The notes below the pieces were generated by a model. The model did no database searches. It was not told the origin of the DNA and saw only the letters and a program-made list of their open reading frames with translations. From JADJDM01 sp044352985 (GTDB lineage Bacteria > Bacteroidota > Bacteroidia > B-17B0 > Aurantibacillaceae): a stretch of 35,628 nucleotides of DNA. Numbering within the stretch: the first letter of the stretch is position 1; each line of letters begins with the position of its first letter. Below, piece after piece: positions 9,001-15,505 of this stretch. The translations under genes and the position numbers were made by a program. The stretch lies in assembly GCA_044352985.1 (NCBI GenBank), contig JBILCU010000027.1, positions 1-35,628 of the forward strand, read 5' to 3'.

Positions 9001-11042
9001 CTTTTATCCGGATTCACTGATAAATTGGCAATTGAAGATGCTGGCGCAGTTAAAATAGAAACGCTGCTGATGTTATTGTCATTATCAGTGTCATTTGATA
9101 ATACTGAAAAATCAGTTGTTCCACTTACACAAGTGTAGTTATCATTATTGGCAATTGGAGCTTCATCTATTGTAGTATTAACAGAAGAACTTACAGATGG
9201 AAGGGTGCTTCCATTGGCATCAATTGCGCCTTCTACTTTTGCCTGATTATTTGCCGGATCACAATTGCCTATAACACGCATGGTTACGGTAACTGTTTTA
9301 GAGCCCGCTGCTGCAATTGGCCCAATGTTAGACCAGCTAACAGTTCCAGCTCCAATTGAAGTTGGAGCAACTGAAGCACTAACATAATCTAAACAAGTGG
9401 TATTGAAAATATCTTTTAATGGGACAGTTGTAAAGTTAACTCCACCAGTATTGGTTACAACAATGGAGTAAGTTAACTGAGCATTTAACTGGTATGGTCC
9501 AGCTGCAGGTGATACTAAAGTTTTTGAAACATTTAATCCCGGAGCAACTACGTTAAAATTTGTTGAGCTGGTATGTGTTACACCTTCTGTGCCTTCAAAA
9601 GCTTTTGCCTGAACAGTATGTGTTCCTGCTACTGCCGGAACAGTCCAAGCATATTCATAAATTTTAGAACAAGTAGCTGCATTCGTATTTACAACAGTTG
9701 CATTATTGGTATTAACACCCGAAGAAGGGTCTGTTATAATAACTTCTTGCGAATTTATATCACTTGAGCCAAATGGATCGGTAACTGTTGATCTTACATA
9801 AACAACTTGTCCAGCTGTAGATGAAGTGATAACCGAGCCACCCGGATAAGCAGCATTATATACAGCAACTGAACCTACATTAATATAAGTACTTGTTGGT
9901 AAAGTAACCGCTGAAGGTTTAGTTTGCGAATCATATCGAATACTAAATGTGGTAGAAGTTAAATCACTTTCAACAAGTAAATTGATGGTTTGTCCGGCAT
10001 TAATTGTTACATCACTTGGTATAGTTCCTGTCCATGTTAATGAACTATCAACAGCACTCCATGTTGCTGAATTTGAAGTAAAAAAAGCAGTACCTCCAGC
10101 GCTTAATGTTGCTTTTACTGCTGCAGGACTTGTTGTTATGCTTCCAGTTGCAATTTTAATGTGAGTTTTGATTGTAATTGTTTGAGGAGTCGCTTTTATT
10201 GTGAAATTTTGACAAAGCGCCGGACTCAAAGTAAATAAAGCATCATTATTGGAAAAACCTTTTAACGCAACCCCTAATCCAGACCAGTTTGCCGAGTTAG
10301 AACCTGTCCAAGCCATGTTTGTTGTTCCAGCTTGACCAGTTCTCCAACTTGATGCAACTTTAACACTGTTTGTACCTGCACCAAAAATACTGTTTTGAAC
10401 AGGGGTTTGAGTAACGACGGTTAATGCAGTATTTGAAGTAGAAGAAACCACGTCAAAAGCTATATCACCAACAGTTGATGGAACTGCCAAACTGAAATTG
10501 CCCGTACTATTTAATGTGTTACTTACAACACTGCTAAACGGATTTGATTGATCTACATTTGTATAATTCGCAACACCAACAGCCGCTTCAACAGTTCCTG
10601 TCCAGTTAACAACAACATTTGCAGTTACTTCAGGTGGAGCCAGTAAATACCAAATTTCAGCTTTAGTAGCAGTACCATTTGCAATTTGCCCTAACTTTGT
10701 TAATGCCACACCATTAAAAGTTACACTAGTAACCGGTGCAACCGGAACTGATCCTATACCTACAACCAATAAACGATTAGTTCCAGTAGCAACTGTAAAA
10801 GCGCCACTAATTGTATTTGCAGTTCCCCCATTTGCTGTTTTAAAAGTTGATGAGGCCACGAATGTTGATGCATTTTTAAACAAATTAATTGTTTGCGCAG
10901 TTGTTGCATCGCTTGTAGCTACAGGATTTATTCTGTCCAATGTTTGACCGTCAGATAAATAAAGTTGTTTATTTACTGTCTGAGCAAAACCACTACAAAC
11001 AACAAATAAAATCGCGATGAATGAAATAAAACTTTTTTTCAT
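1..11042 (-). CDS. Giant secreted multi-repeat surface protein (SprB/DUF11/73-aa repeats), C-terminus outside window
   Basis: The frame opens at an ATG at 11042 and runs without a stop to the window edge, so at least 3680 codons are visible and the C-terminus is missing. Residues 1 to about 21 (MKKSFISFIAILFVVCSGFA, then Q) form a Sec signal peptide. In order I read: an N-terminal beta-rich region to about residue 500; one DUF11-like domain (about 500-620); a cadherin-like segment (about 620-800); a PKD-like domain (about 820-890); five SprB-type repeats (about 895-1280); six DUF11-type repeats of about 155 aa (1285-2250) ending in Asp-rich DPDxDG-like calcium-type loops; another PKD-like and a Big2-like domain (2260-2435); then seventeen 73-aa repeats. 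Known relatives are T9SS-exported adhesins and gliding proteins such as SprB. A C-terminal sorting domain is expected but cannot be seen. The gene starts 27 bp after the 825-aa gene, probably in one operon. An adhesin role is inference; the reading frame is certain. Confidence 0.93.
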   Translation of the reverse strand, partial: MKKSFISFIAILFVVCSGFAQTVNKQLYLSDGQTLDRINPVATSDATTAQTINLFKNASTFVASSTFKTANGGTANTISGAFTVATGTNRLLVVGIGSVPVAPVTSVTFNGVALTKLGQIANGTATKAEIWYLLAPPEVTANVVVNWTGTVEAAVGVANYTNVDQSNPFSSVVSNTLNSTGNFSLAVPSTVGDIAFDVVSSTSNTALTVVTQTPVQNSIFGAGTNSVKVASSWRTGQAGTTNMAWTGSNSANWSGLGVALKGFSNNDALFTLSPALCQNFTIKATPQTITIKTHIKIATGSITTSPAAVKATLSAGGTAFFTSNSATWSAVDSSLTWTGTIPSDVTINAGQTINLLVESDLTSTTFSIRYDSQTKPSAVTLPTSTYINVGSVAVYNAAYPGGSVITSSTAGQVVYVRSTVTDPFGSSDINSQEVIITDPSSGVNTNNATVVNTNAATCSKIYEYAWTVPAVAGTHTVQAKAFEGTEGVTHTSSTNFNVVAPGLNVSKTLVSPAAGPYQLNAQLTYSIVVTNTGGVNFTTVPLKDIFNTTCLDYVSASVAPTSIGAGTVSWSNIGPIAAAGSKTVTVTMRVIGNCDPANNQAKVEGAIDANGSTLPSVSSSVNTTIDEAPIANNDNYTCVSGTTDFSVLSNDTDNDNNISSVSILTAPASSIANLSVNPDKSIRFVPGASITENSTISFTYRVTDASGLQDDATVQFFYSSVNNAPSVSSSTLTVTSNIPTQLNVLSGATDADGSLNLSSLAIASNPTNGIALVTPTGTINYTPNNGFEGSDQLTFTVCDNGCPLPAACVTRMVTLNVISAYYACKEKQSTISVAAVPQADDYTWTLPAGATIVSGNNTNSIVVNWSAVATGTYQVCVKASNECGLSANECFNVAVGQISLSTTNTNVACRTGNTAAIDLAVSGGFAPYTYSWSNGSTVQDIASLTAGTYSVTVTDYKGCSATYTTTVTQPAAVLSTTGGTVTNENPYTSANGAINGVTVAGGTTAYTYQWSGPNGYTASTLNISSLSGGTYILTATDANGCTINKSLTVNTIGGPLEISSIISTNVSCFNGTNGAIDIEVIGGNTTSAYTYSWNTTPVRTTQDISGLPAGTYVVTVTDASSNTATATVTITQPASAVSASISSTNIQCSGYANGAANLTASGGTSPYTYLWSNGSTQEDLSSLSAASYSVTVTDSKGCTATANTTITEPSVFSVSGVVTNNTCAASNSGAIDVSVTNGVAPITYLWSTTAVTQDLSTLGSGDYSLIATDANGCSAGNTFEIKTVCLGTAKTITAGPTNNNDGTYTLTYAIKLENDGETVLSNVQATENLSTTFSSPATFTVQSIYSSTFTTNASFNGSSNTNLLAASQQLAVGAYGIILVEVKVTPSTNLGPYNNAITGTASTGTVTVTDASVDGTNTDPDNDGPQDNSSSTPVTFTESPLIGVSKALSSGPVNNGNGTYSLTYSFVVTNYGNVPLTNVQVTDNLSTAFVGSTFTVSSLSSTLTKNNLYNGSSNINLLASGNTLAVDQSATITLSIVVTPTSAGPFNNAAIASGTSPGGTSATDNSQNGTNPDSDNDGTPTDNNDTTPVTFTESPSIGVAKAVTSGPTNNGNGTYSLTYSIKVKNTGNVNISNVQVTDNLTTSFSGATFTVTAVSASGLTANGSYNGSTNVNLLNGTGSLTIGQQATITLTINVTPGTNLGPYTNVAVGSATSPLGTTINDNSTNGSDVDPENDGPGNNSETTPVTFTEQPKIGAAKNLVSVTNNNNGTYTVVYAVTVKNIGNIKLNSIAVSENLSTTFSGATYTVTNISSSDLTVNAGFNGGTNTQLLASGNTLAVNTSAAISFTVNVTPGSNLGPYNNSVIAQGTSTGGTTVTDNSSNGTNVDPNGDGDPTNDSSTTPVTFTESPSLGIAKSVSAGPIDNGNGSYRITYSIIAKNTGNVPLTNLSLEDDLATAYASATSYTVVSITSSNFTVNSSFNGSTNQSLLSGTNNLAYAATGTITIVVDVTPNSNTTALENSVVGIATSPGGTSVLDISQDGTNVDPDSDGNPGNDNDPTPITLPRIVIASSLRTTSCPLPMGDGTYTISYETVVKNIGDVDLYDVQLTDDLTTTFGTYTTTLSSAGQYSLTAVPVLSNVGPTSALTLNTAFTGSGTNKNLLTLTAGNVIKPSQSGTVTFIVRFIPATSQTTFTNQVTAKGDRFQNGVTDGASVDLSNDGTNVDPDGDNIANQNLDPDNNIFVNNNTPTVFEIAPCDAATTPLTCKPQNPGVIAASAGDVCVNATGITYSISPVVGATTYLWSISGGGTIVSGQGTTSITVNWGATAMTSTICVVGKNGTCESATPSCFDEILNAAPNAGTISGTQNVCVGGTRTFTTDGNTGGTWSSSSTAVATINASTGVITGVSSGTVTITYSLSGAGGCAASSSTRTLTVNALPTAAITPPALTVLTCSTTSINLTATGGVSYAWSNSASTASTSVSALGTYTVTVTDANGCTDTETITITQNTVAPTAAITPPSTTELTCSTTSINLTATGGGTYAWSNGANTAATTVSALGTYTVTVTAVNGCTDTETITITQNTVAPTAVITPPSTTELTCTITSITLTATGGGTYAWSNGATTSTTTVNASGTYTVTVTAANGCTDTETIVITQSAGIPTAVITPPSTTELTCSTTSINLTATGGGTYAWSNGANTATTSVSSLGTYTVTVTAANGCTDTETITITQNTVAPTAGITPPSTTELTCTTTSINLTATGGGTYAWSNGANTAATSVSSLGTYTVTVTAVNGCTDTETITITQNTVAPTAVITPPSTTELTCTTTSINLTATGGGTYAWSNGANTAATTVSTLGTYTVTVTAANGCTDTETITITQNTVAPTAVITPPSTTELTCTTTSITLTATGGGTYAWSNGATTSTTTVNASGTYTVTVTAANGCTDTETIVITQSAGIPTAVITPPTTTELTCTTTSINLTATGGGTYAWSNGANTATTSVSSLGTYTVTVTAANGCTDTETIVITQSAGIPTAAITPPSTTELTCTTTSINLTATGGGTYAWSNGATTSTTTVNASGTYTVTVTAANGCTDTETITITQNTVAPTAAITPPSTTELTCSTTSINLTATGGVSYAWSNSASTASTSVSALGTYTVTVTDANGCTDTETITITQNTVAPTAGITPPSTTELTCTTTSINLTATGGGTYAWSNGANTAATSVSALGTYTVTVTAANGCTDTETITITQNTVAPTAGITPPTTTELTCTTTSITLTATGGGTYSWSNGATTSTTTVNASGTYTVTVTAANGCTDSETIVITQSAGIPTAAITPPTTTELTCTTTSINLTATGGGTYAWSNGATTSTTTVNASGTYTVTVTAANGCTDTETIVITQSAGIPTAAITPPSTTVLTCATTSINLTATGGVTYAWSNGANTAATSVSALGTYTVTVTATNGCTDTETITITQNTVAPTAAITPPTTTELTCTTTSINLTATGGVSYLWSNGATTSTTTVNASGTYTVTVTAANGCTDTETIVITQSAGIPTAVITPPSTTELTCATTSINLTATGGGTYAWSNGANTATTSVSSLGTYTVTVTAANGCTDTETITITQNTVAPTAAITPPTTTELTCTTTSINLTATGGGTYSWSNGATTSTTTVNASGTYTVTVTAANGCTDTETIVITQSAGIPTAAI
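3..3725 (-). repeat. Array of 17 exact 73-codon (219-bp) tandem repeats inside the giant gene
   Basis: A landmark (plus-strand CCATT, the Asn-Gly-Cys codons reversed) recurs at 64, 283, 502, 721, 940, 1159, 1378, 1597, 1816, 2035, 2254, 2473, 2692, 2911, 3130, 3349 and 3568. Every step is exactly 219 bp. Counting from the first Thr-Pro-Pro (3725), 17 whole units end at position 3. Each 73-aa unit runs TPPxTTELTC, then SINLTATGG, a Y(S/A)WSNGA core, GTYTVTVT, NGCTDTE, then TQ and a short linker. Two Cys per unit (about positions 10 and 54) could form a disulfide. The units resemble SprB / PKD-like beta-sandwich repeats. Many differences between copies look synonymous at the DNA level. The array very probably continues beyond the left edge. 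Confidence 0.95.
4300..7190 (-). repeat. Six tandem DUF11-type repeats with Asp-rich linkers
   Basis: Within the giant protein, segments opening with (I/V)G(V/A)(S/A)K, then SGPxNNGNGTY and (L/V)xYSxxVxN(T/I)GN recur at about 7190, 6730, 6262, 5797, 5330 and 4868, a spacing of about 460-468 bp. Each ends in an Asp/Asn-rich stretch such as GTNPDSDNDG or GTNVDPNGDG, followed by TPVTF. The fold type is the conserved-repeat domain / DUF11 family common in secreted bacterial proteins. The DxDxDG loops suggest calcium binding (inference). Unlike the 73-codon array, these copies are clearly diverged, so this block looks older. Confidence 0.8.
7200..8360 (-). repeat. Five SprB-type repeats in the giant protein
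   Basis: About five units of roughly 75-80 aa follow the SprB pattern: a Cys or Asn start, then G(A/S)I(D/N)(L/V)xVxGG, YTYxWSNGS or YQWSGP, QD(I/L)SxL, AGTYSVTVTD and a GC(S/T) end. This pattern (PF13573-like) is typical of Bacteroidota T9SS cargo. The copies are diverged in sequence and slightly variable in length, in contrast with the exact array further downstream in the same gene. Confidence 0.75.
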
Positions 11043-11069
11043 AATGTCTATATCTGTCTGATAAATGAA

Positions 11070-13547
11070 TTAGTTATTGGAAAAAATTACTGAACCGGGA
11101 GTTGATGGCGCAGCTACAGGTGAAATCAATATACATGAGGGAGTACTTAAACAACCTACATTATCAGCTTTCACACAAATATTTCCACCTTGAGTAGTTT
11201 GCCATTGAACAGTTATTGAATTTGTTCCTTGACCAGAAACAATAGTACTACCTGCAGGAACTGTCCATACATAATCAACCAAAGGATTATCAACTACCGT
11301 GTAAGTTACATTTGAATTGATACAAGGAGGATCAATTGAAGGAGTAATTGTTCCCGGATTGGTTGGTTTACAAACTGGGTCATCACAATCCGTTAAGCCA
11401 TTTCCGTCATTATCAATGCCATCATTACAAATTTCAGGTTCATAAATGAAAGCAGAATTTGTTGTAGTACATCCTTTACTATCAGTAATAGTTACACTAT
11501 ATTGTCCATATTTCAATAAAGAAATGTCTTGTGTATTTGCTGTATAGGTTGAAGGACCAGTCCAGGCATAAGTATAAGGACTAGTGCCACCTGAAACAGT
11601 TAAATCAATTGAACCATTTCCAACAGCAGGGTCATTATTACTATCGTTTGTTTTTATCAATGAACTTGTTAATGTTGATGGTTGTGTAATGGTAAAGTTA
11701 TTCGTCCAAACACAGGCGTTAGCATCAGTAATAGTTACCGTATAAGTTCCTGCACCAACATTTTGAAGATTTTTTACAGTTTGACCATTCGACCATGAAT
11801 AGGTAAATGGCGAAGATCCAACTGGATTTAAAGTGATAGAACCATTTGTTAATCCATTACAGGTAACATTGGTAATGCTTTGTCCGTAATTTAATGGAGT
11901 TCCTGCAGGAATAGTAACCGTTGAAGATGTTGAGCAATTCCAAATATCTTTTATGGTAACAGTATATGTTCCTGCTGCTACGTTGCTTAAATCTTCTGAT
12001 GTGGAAGTAAAGCTGGAAGGTCCGGTCCAGGCATAAGTATATGGACTTGTTGCTCCACTAGCAGTGATGTTTGCTGATCCGTTATTTCCAGAACAAGCAA
12101 TTGAAGAAGCAGTTGCTGTAGTTCCAAAAAATGGTTTTGTTGGATCATAGGCAACTGTATAAGTTGAAGGATCAAGGTTACAACCGTTGGGCAATAAAAC
12201 AGAAAGAGTATAATCGCCAATTTGATTAACAGTAATGGTTTGAATGTTAGTAGCAGAAGTAATGTTTCCGTTGGTAGTTGACCATTGAAATGTAGCATCA
12301 TTTCTTTGTGGTACAGGAGTTAAAGTTGTAGATTGATTTAAGCAACTTAACATGCCGCCTGACGAAACGATTGGTTTGGTACCACACCAAGAAAATGGGC
12401 CGCAAAAATCTTTAAGCGCCGCTGTAAATGCAGCTGATGAACGAGTTTTTACGCAAAATGATTTGTGTGCATAACGGCAAGGATCATAACCTGGAATAAA
12501 CGCAGGATCTAATCCAAAGTTGGTTAAGTTGATGCCAATTTCAGCCAATGAATATTCGCTAAATTTATTAACATAAGTATTTGTTTTTGTTCCTTTATAG
12601 CCCCATGGCGGAGCAGAAGGTAATTGTGCAGCTACGTTTACATAACCACAAGCATTACCTGCAGTTTTTGGTAAGATGGCTGCATACACCCACTCTGAAT
12701 TAGTTGTTGGACCATCATATTCTACTCCCCAATTAAAATTAGCAGGCACTAAGGCAGCATTTAAACGATCTGCTCTTTTTACCCAAATTCTCATTTCCAA
12801 ATCTGCTTGAGTTCCTCCGCTATTAAGCGAAATGTTAACTAACATATCTCCCATTTGGGCTAACGTGCCATTTGCATTAAATCTAAAACCTCTGTGTCCC
12901 AAATCAGGACCGGCGGATGAAAAACCTACACCAGGAGTATAACTTACATTTTCTACAAAAAACTCCATATCCATATATGCAGCTCCACCTGGTTCAGCTC
13001 TTGAAATAAGTCCGGTTAGAATTAAAGGTGAATTAATTGCTGTCCCAAGTCTTCTTAAATGAGCGCCCACATCGAGCAAATCATTTTTTCCTAAAACATT
13101 TGCTGGACCTGCCGACCATGATGTAGGAGGTTGGGTATTTTTACTTGAAACAGGAAAAGCAGTTGGATCTACAAATCCGGTTCCACCAAAATTATCTCTA
13201 GCATAAACTGCATCAAACCAGGTACGCCCATCTATAATAGCACCTAAATTCCCATTCATTCTGGCTTCATAGGTATAATCGCCAGCTCCTTGTAAACCTG
13301 TACGAATTGCTGCCGCGTTGGCAGTATCAATTACTCCTTTTCCGGTTGCACCGAAAAACCAGTCGTCTGTTCCTCCAGGAGTAGCAGGAGTGTGGTCGCC
13401 ATAAGGCAGGGCACCAGAATATAAATCGGCATCTATTCCAAAGTTACCTAATACACAACCAGTATTGTCAACTTGTGAAAATATTTTCAGATTACTAAAA
13501 AGTAAAAAAAAGATGCAGCTTGAAAAAGAAATAAAATTAAATCTCAT
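11070..13547 (-). CDS. Secreted SprB/PKD-repeat protein, 825 aa
   Basis: The ATG at 13547 begins a signal peptide (MRFNFISFSSCIFFLLFSNL, cut near FSQ). Residues 25 to about 400 form a large N-terminal domain rich in Gly and aromatic residues that I cannot assign. A PKD-like stretch follows (about 400-475), then three SprB-type repeats (about 480-705), an ICNDGIDNDGNGLTDCDDP calcium-type loop with paired Cys (about 706-725), and a final PKD-like domain (about 726-803). The protein stops soon after a typical inter-domain linker, APSTPGS, with no recognisable T9SS sorting domain. It lies 27 bp upstream of the giant gene, in the same reading frame and on the same strand, so co-transcription is likely. 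It probably acts at the cell surface, perhaps as a partner of the giant protein (inference). Confidence 0.9.
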   Translation of the reverse strand: MRFNFISFSSCIFFLLFSNLKIFSQVDNTGCVLGNFGIDADLYSGALPYGDHTPATPGGTDDWFFGATGKGVIDTANAAAIRTGLQGAGDYTYEARMNGNLGAIIDGRTWFDAVYARDNFGGTGFVDPTAFPVSSKNTQPPTSWSAGPANVLGKNDLLDVGAHLRRLGTAINSPLILTGLISRAEPGGAAYMDMEFFVENVSYTPGVGFSSAGPDLGHRGFRFNANGTLAQMGDMLVNISLNSGGTQADLEMRIWVKRADRLNAALVPANFNWGVEYDGPTTNSEWVYAAILPKTAGNACGYVNVAAQLPSAPPWGYKGTKTNTYVNKFSEYSLAEIGINLTNFGLDPAFIPGYDPCRYAHKSFCVKTRSSAAFTAALKDFCGPFSWCGTKPIVSSGGMLSCLNQSTTLTPVPQRNDATFQWSTTNGNITSATNIQTITVNQIGDYTLSVLLPNGCNLDPSTYTVAYDPTKPFFGTTATASSIACSGNNGSANITASGATSPYTYAWTGPSSFTSTSEDLSNVAAGTYTVTIKDIWNCSTSSTVTIPAGTPLNYGQSITNVTCNGLTNGSITLNPVGSSPFTYSWSNGQTVKNLQNVGAGTYTVTITDANACVWTNNFTITQPSTLTSSLIKTNDSNNDPAVGNGSIDLTVSGGTSPYTYAWTGPSTYTANTQDISLLKYGQYSVTITDSKGCTTTNSAFIYEPEICNDGIDNDGNGLTDCDDPVCKPTNPGTITPSIDPPCINSNVTYTVVDNPLVDYVWTVPAGSTIVSGQGTNSITVQWQTTQGGNICVKADNVGCLSTPSCILISPVAAPSTPGSVIFSNN

Positions 13548-13585
13548 AATATTAACATCAATTTGTTAAAAAATTCAAAGGGAGA

Positions 13586-13612
13586 CAAAACTAATCATTT
13601 AAAAATAAACAA
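13586..13612 (-). promoter_or_regulatory. Putative Bacteroidota-type promoter for the repeat-protein pair
   Basis: On the minus strand, TAGTTTTG (13593 down to 13586) fits the Bacteroidota -7 consensus TAnnTTTG. A TTG (13612-13610) lies 16 bp further upstream, slightly closer than the usual spacing. The box is about 40 bp before the ATG at 13547, in the 149-bp gap after the preceding operon. Sequence match only; no start site is proven. Confidence 0.4.
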
Positions 13613-13696
13613 TGATCAATTTAACAAGGAAGAGTGAGAATTTAGAATCGTTTAAAATTGATTCGAAAATAAATTAATTGGTTGATTTTAAGTGAT

Positions 13697-14704
13697 TTAT
13701 TTCTTAATTGTAGAAATTAAACCTTTAATAGTAATTACATTAAGTGGAAACTCCATCAAGACATGAATGATGCTAAGAAAAAACAAAATTTTAAATCCTA
13801 ATTGATAATTGATTAGATAGATGATGATGGATGTTAACCAAAGTACAAATATGATAGTCATCCTAGTTTTAGACACTTCATGCCATTTAATGGTGGTTGT
13901 TTTAGAAAACCAGTTTAAGTAATGATAAGTATAGGCAAATGCCACAAAACGTGCAATTGCAATTGCAATAGGTGAGGTAAATAAAAAATCTTTACTTAAT
14001 TGTAAAGCAGCTTGTAAACTAGTTACTGAACTATCTAAACCGAAAATTAAAATTAAAGCCCGGTTAATAATTTCAAAATTACTCATGTTACTTTTTATAT
14101 AATCGCTTGATGATGCTAATACAAAGTTTTTATTCAGTAAAACCAAAACAATTGGGCAAATAATAAAAATAATAAGCGAAAGAATTCCGGATTTACTTTT
14201 GGATTTTAATGCGCCAAACAAAATGAATAAACCGGTAAAAATAAATACGTGTATTATAGTTGGCAGCATTACACCAAACCATAAAAATGAGTTTCCGTTA
14301 TAATCGTCTTTTTTCGCCATACTGATGAAAAAGAACACAGCAGTAAGTATATATTTTAAAATATTATTTTTAATTAAAACAATAATTGCGGCATAGAAAA
14401 CAGCCAGCATCATAATGCGAGAAGAATAACTTTGAATTGCAGTTCCTTTAAAAAAAACAGGTATTGTGAAAAGAATCCCACATATTAAAAATACTATAAC
14501 CTCTTTTTTATTATAAATGAAAAAATTTCTTTTTTCGAGCCATGAAATCTCTGTTAAATAATGAAGAGGACCTAAAAAAGCATAAACAAATAAAAACGTT
14601 TCGAAAGGTAAAAGAAAAGAAAAAATTGAACTGATAAGCATTAAACCGATATTGGTATAATTTATCCCACTATCGGTTCCGATTGCTTTTTGCAATAAAT
14701 TCAT
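13697..14704 (-). CDS. Polytopic membrane protein, unknown function
   Basis: A 335-aa protein made mostly of hydrophobic segments; I estimate eight or nine transmembrane helices. It has no signal peptide and starts at an ATG (MNLLQKAIGT). Membrane-embedded His residues with aromatic or acidic neighbours stand out: GPLHYLTE (His48), IIHVF (about 152), YTYHYLNW (His261) and IIHVLMEFP (His314). Such spaced His residues occur in intramembrane metal enzymes, including Brp/Blh-type carotenoid oxygenases, but I do not see enough to claim that family. It is the last gene of a minus-strand cluster, 30 bp after the PhaB-like reductase gene. Real gene: very likely. Function: unknown. Confidence 0.85.
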   Translation of the reverse strand: MNLLQKAIGTDSGINYTNIGLMLISSIFSFLLPFETFLFVYAFLGPLHYLTEISWLEKRNFFIYNKKEVIVFLICGILFTIPVFFKGTAIQSYSSRIMMLAVFYAAIIVLIKNNILKYILTAVFFFISMAKKDDYNGNSFLWFGVMLPTIIHVFIFTGLFILFGALKSKSKSGILSLIIFIICPIVLVLLNKNFVLASSSDYIKSNMSNFEIINRALILIFGLDSSVTSLQAALQLSKDFLFTSPIAIAIARFVAFAYTYHYLNWFSKTTTIKWHEVSKTRMTIIFVLWLTSIIIYLINYQLGFKILFFLSIIHVLMEFPLNVITIKGLISTIKK

Positions 14705-14734
14705 TTGATGAAATAGCTATTGCAAAAATAGAAT

Positions 14735-15481
14735 TTAATAAACGTGCTGACCACCGTTGATACTGTAGTTTGCACCAGTAATAAAACTGGTTTCTTCACT
14801 TGCCAAAAACGAAACTAAATGCGCTACTTCATGCGTTCCCCCCAATCTCCCCATTGGTACTTGGGCAACAATTTGTGTAAGTACTTTCTCTGGTACAGCC
14901 ATAACCATATCGGTTGCAATGTAGCCCGGTGAAATGGTATTAACAGTAATGCCCAGCTTTGCAACTTCCATAGATAATGATTTTGTAAATCCATGCATGC
15001 CAGCTTTTGCAGCACTGTAATTGGTTTGTCCAAATTGCCCGCGCTGTCCGTTTACAGAAGATATATTTATTATTCTGCCAAATTTACGATCAATCATACC
15101 CTGAATAACATGTTTTGTACAGTTAAAAACACTGTTTAAATTGGTATTAATTACGGCATGCCAATCTTCTTTTTTCATGTTAATTAATCGCGAATCTTTG
15201 GTAATACCGGCATTGTTTACTAAAACATCAATGGGTCCAACAGAAGATTCTATTTCCGAAATCATTCGTCCTGTGTCGTCAAAATCACTTACATCACCCG
15301 CGAAAAGCTGAATAGCATATCCTTCGGATTTCATATGTTGCATCCATTCATCAGCCTTTTGTTTGGTTCTGTAATTACCTACAACGCTGTAGCCATCATC
15401 AACTAGTTTTTTGCACATTGCAGTTCCTAGTCCACCTGTAGCACCTGTTACAAGAGCGATTCGTTTGTTTTGACTGTCCAT
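14735..15481 (-). CDS. phaB: Acetoacetyl-CoA reductase (SDR family, PhaB type)
   Basis: A 248-aa classical short-chain dehydrogenase/reductase. The nucleotide-binding motif is GATGGLG (residues 13-19), NNAG is at 89-92, and the catalytic residues are Ser142 (in NISSVNG), Tyr155 and Lys159. The segment VNGQRGQFGQTNYSAAKAG, the stretch VNTISPGYIATDMV and the ending NGGQHVY match NADPH-dependent acetoacetyl-CoA reductases (PhaB/PhbB) rather than ordinary FabG. The family reduces acetoacetyl-CoA to (R)-3-hydroxybutyryl-CoA in the cytoplasm, usually for polyhydroxyalkanoate synthesis. No PHA synthase or thiolase is nearby. The gene lies 24 bp after the YbbR-like gene and 30 bp before the membrane-protein gene, so it is probably in an operon. 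A FabG-like role in fatty-acid synthesis is the main alternative. Confidence 0.88.
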   Translation of the reverse strand: MDSQNKRIALVTGATGGLGTAMCKKLVDDGYSVVGNYRTKQKADEWMQHMKSEGYAIQLFAGDVSDFDDTGRMISEIESSVGPIDVLVNNAGITKDSRLINMKKEDWHAVINTNLNSVFNCTKHVIQGMIDRKFGRIINISSVNGQRGQFGQTNYSAAKAGMHGFTKSLSMEVAKLGITVNTISPGYIATDMVMAVPEKVLTQIVAQVPMGRLGGTHEVAHLVSFLASEETSFITGANYSINGGQHVY

Positions 15482-15505
15482 AATGTTAAGTTTAGATTTA
15501 GCAAT

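Noticed and set aside
1..11042. Short open frames on both strands inside the giant gene, for example around 3811-4113 and 2107-2385
   Set aside because: They are out-of-frame or antisense readings of the repetitive coding sequence; their peptides are low-complexity, recur with the 219-bp period, and have no start context or domain.
11040..11072. Sequencing error splitting one gene (825-aa protein plus giant)
   Set aside because: The downstream part starts with its own ATG and a clean Sec signal peptide, so two genes are the simpler reading, although the frame is shared.
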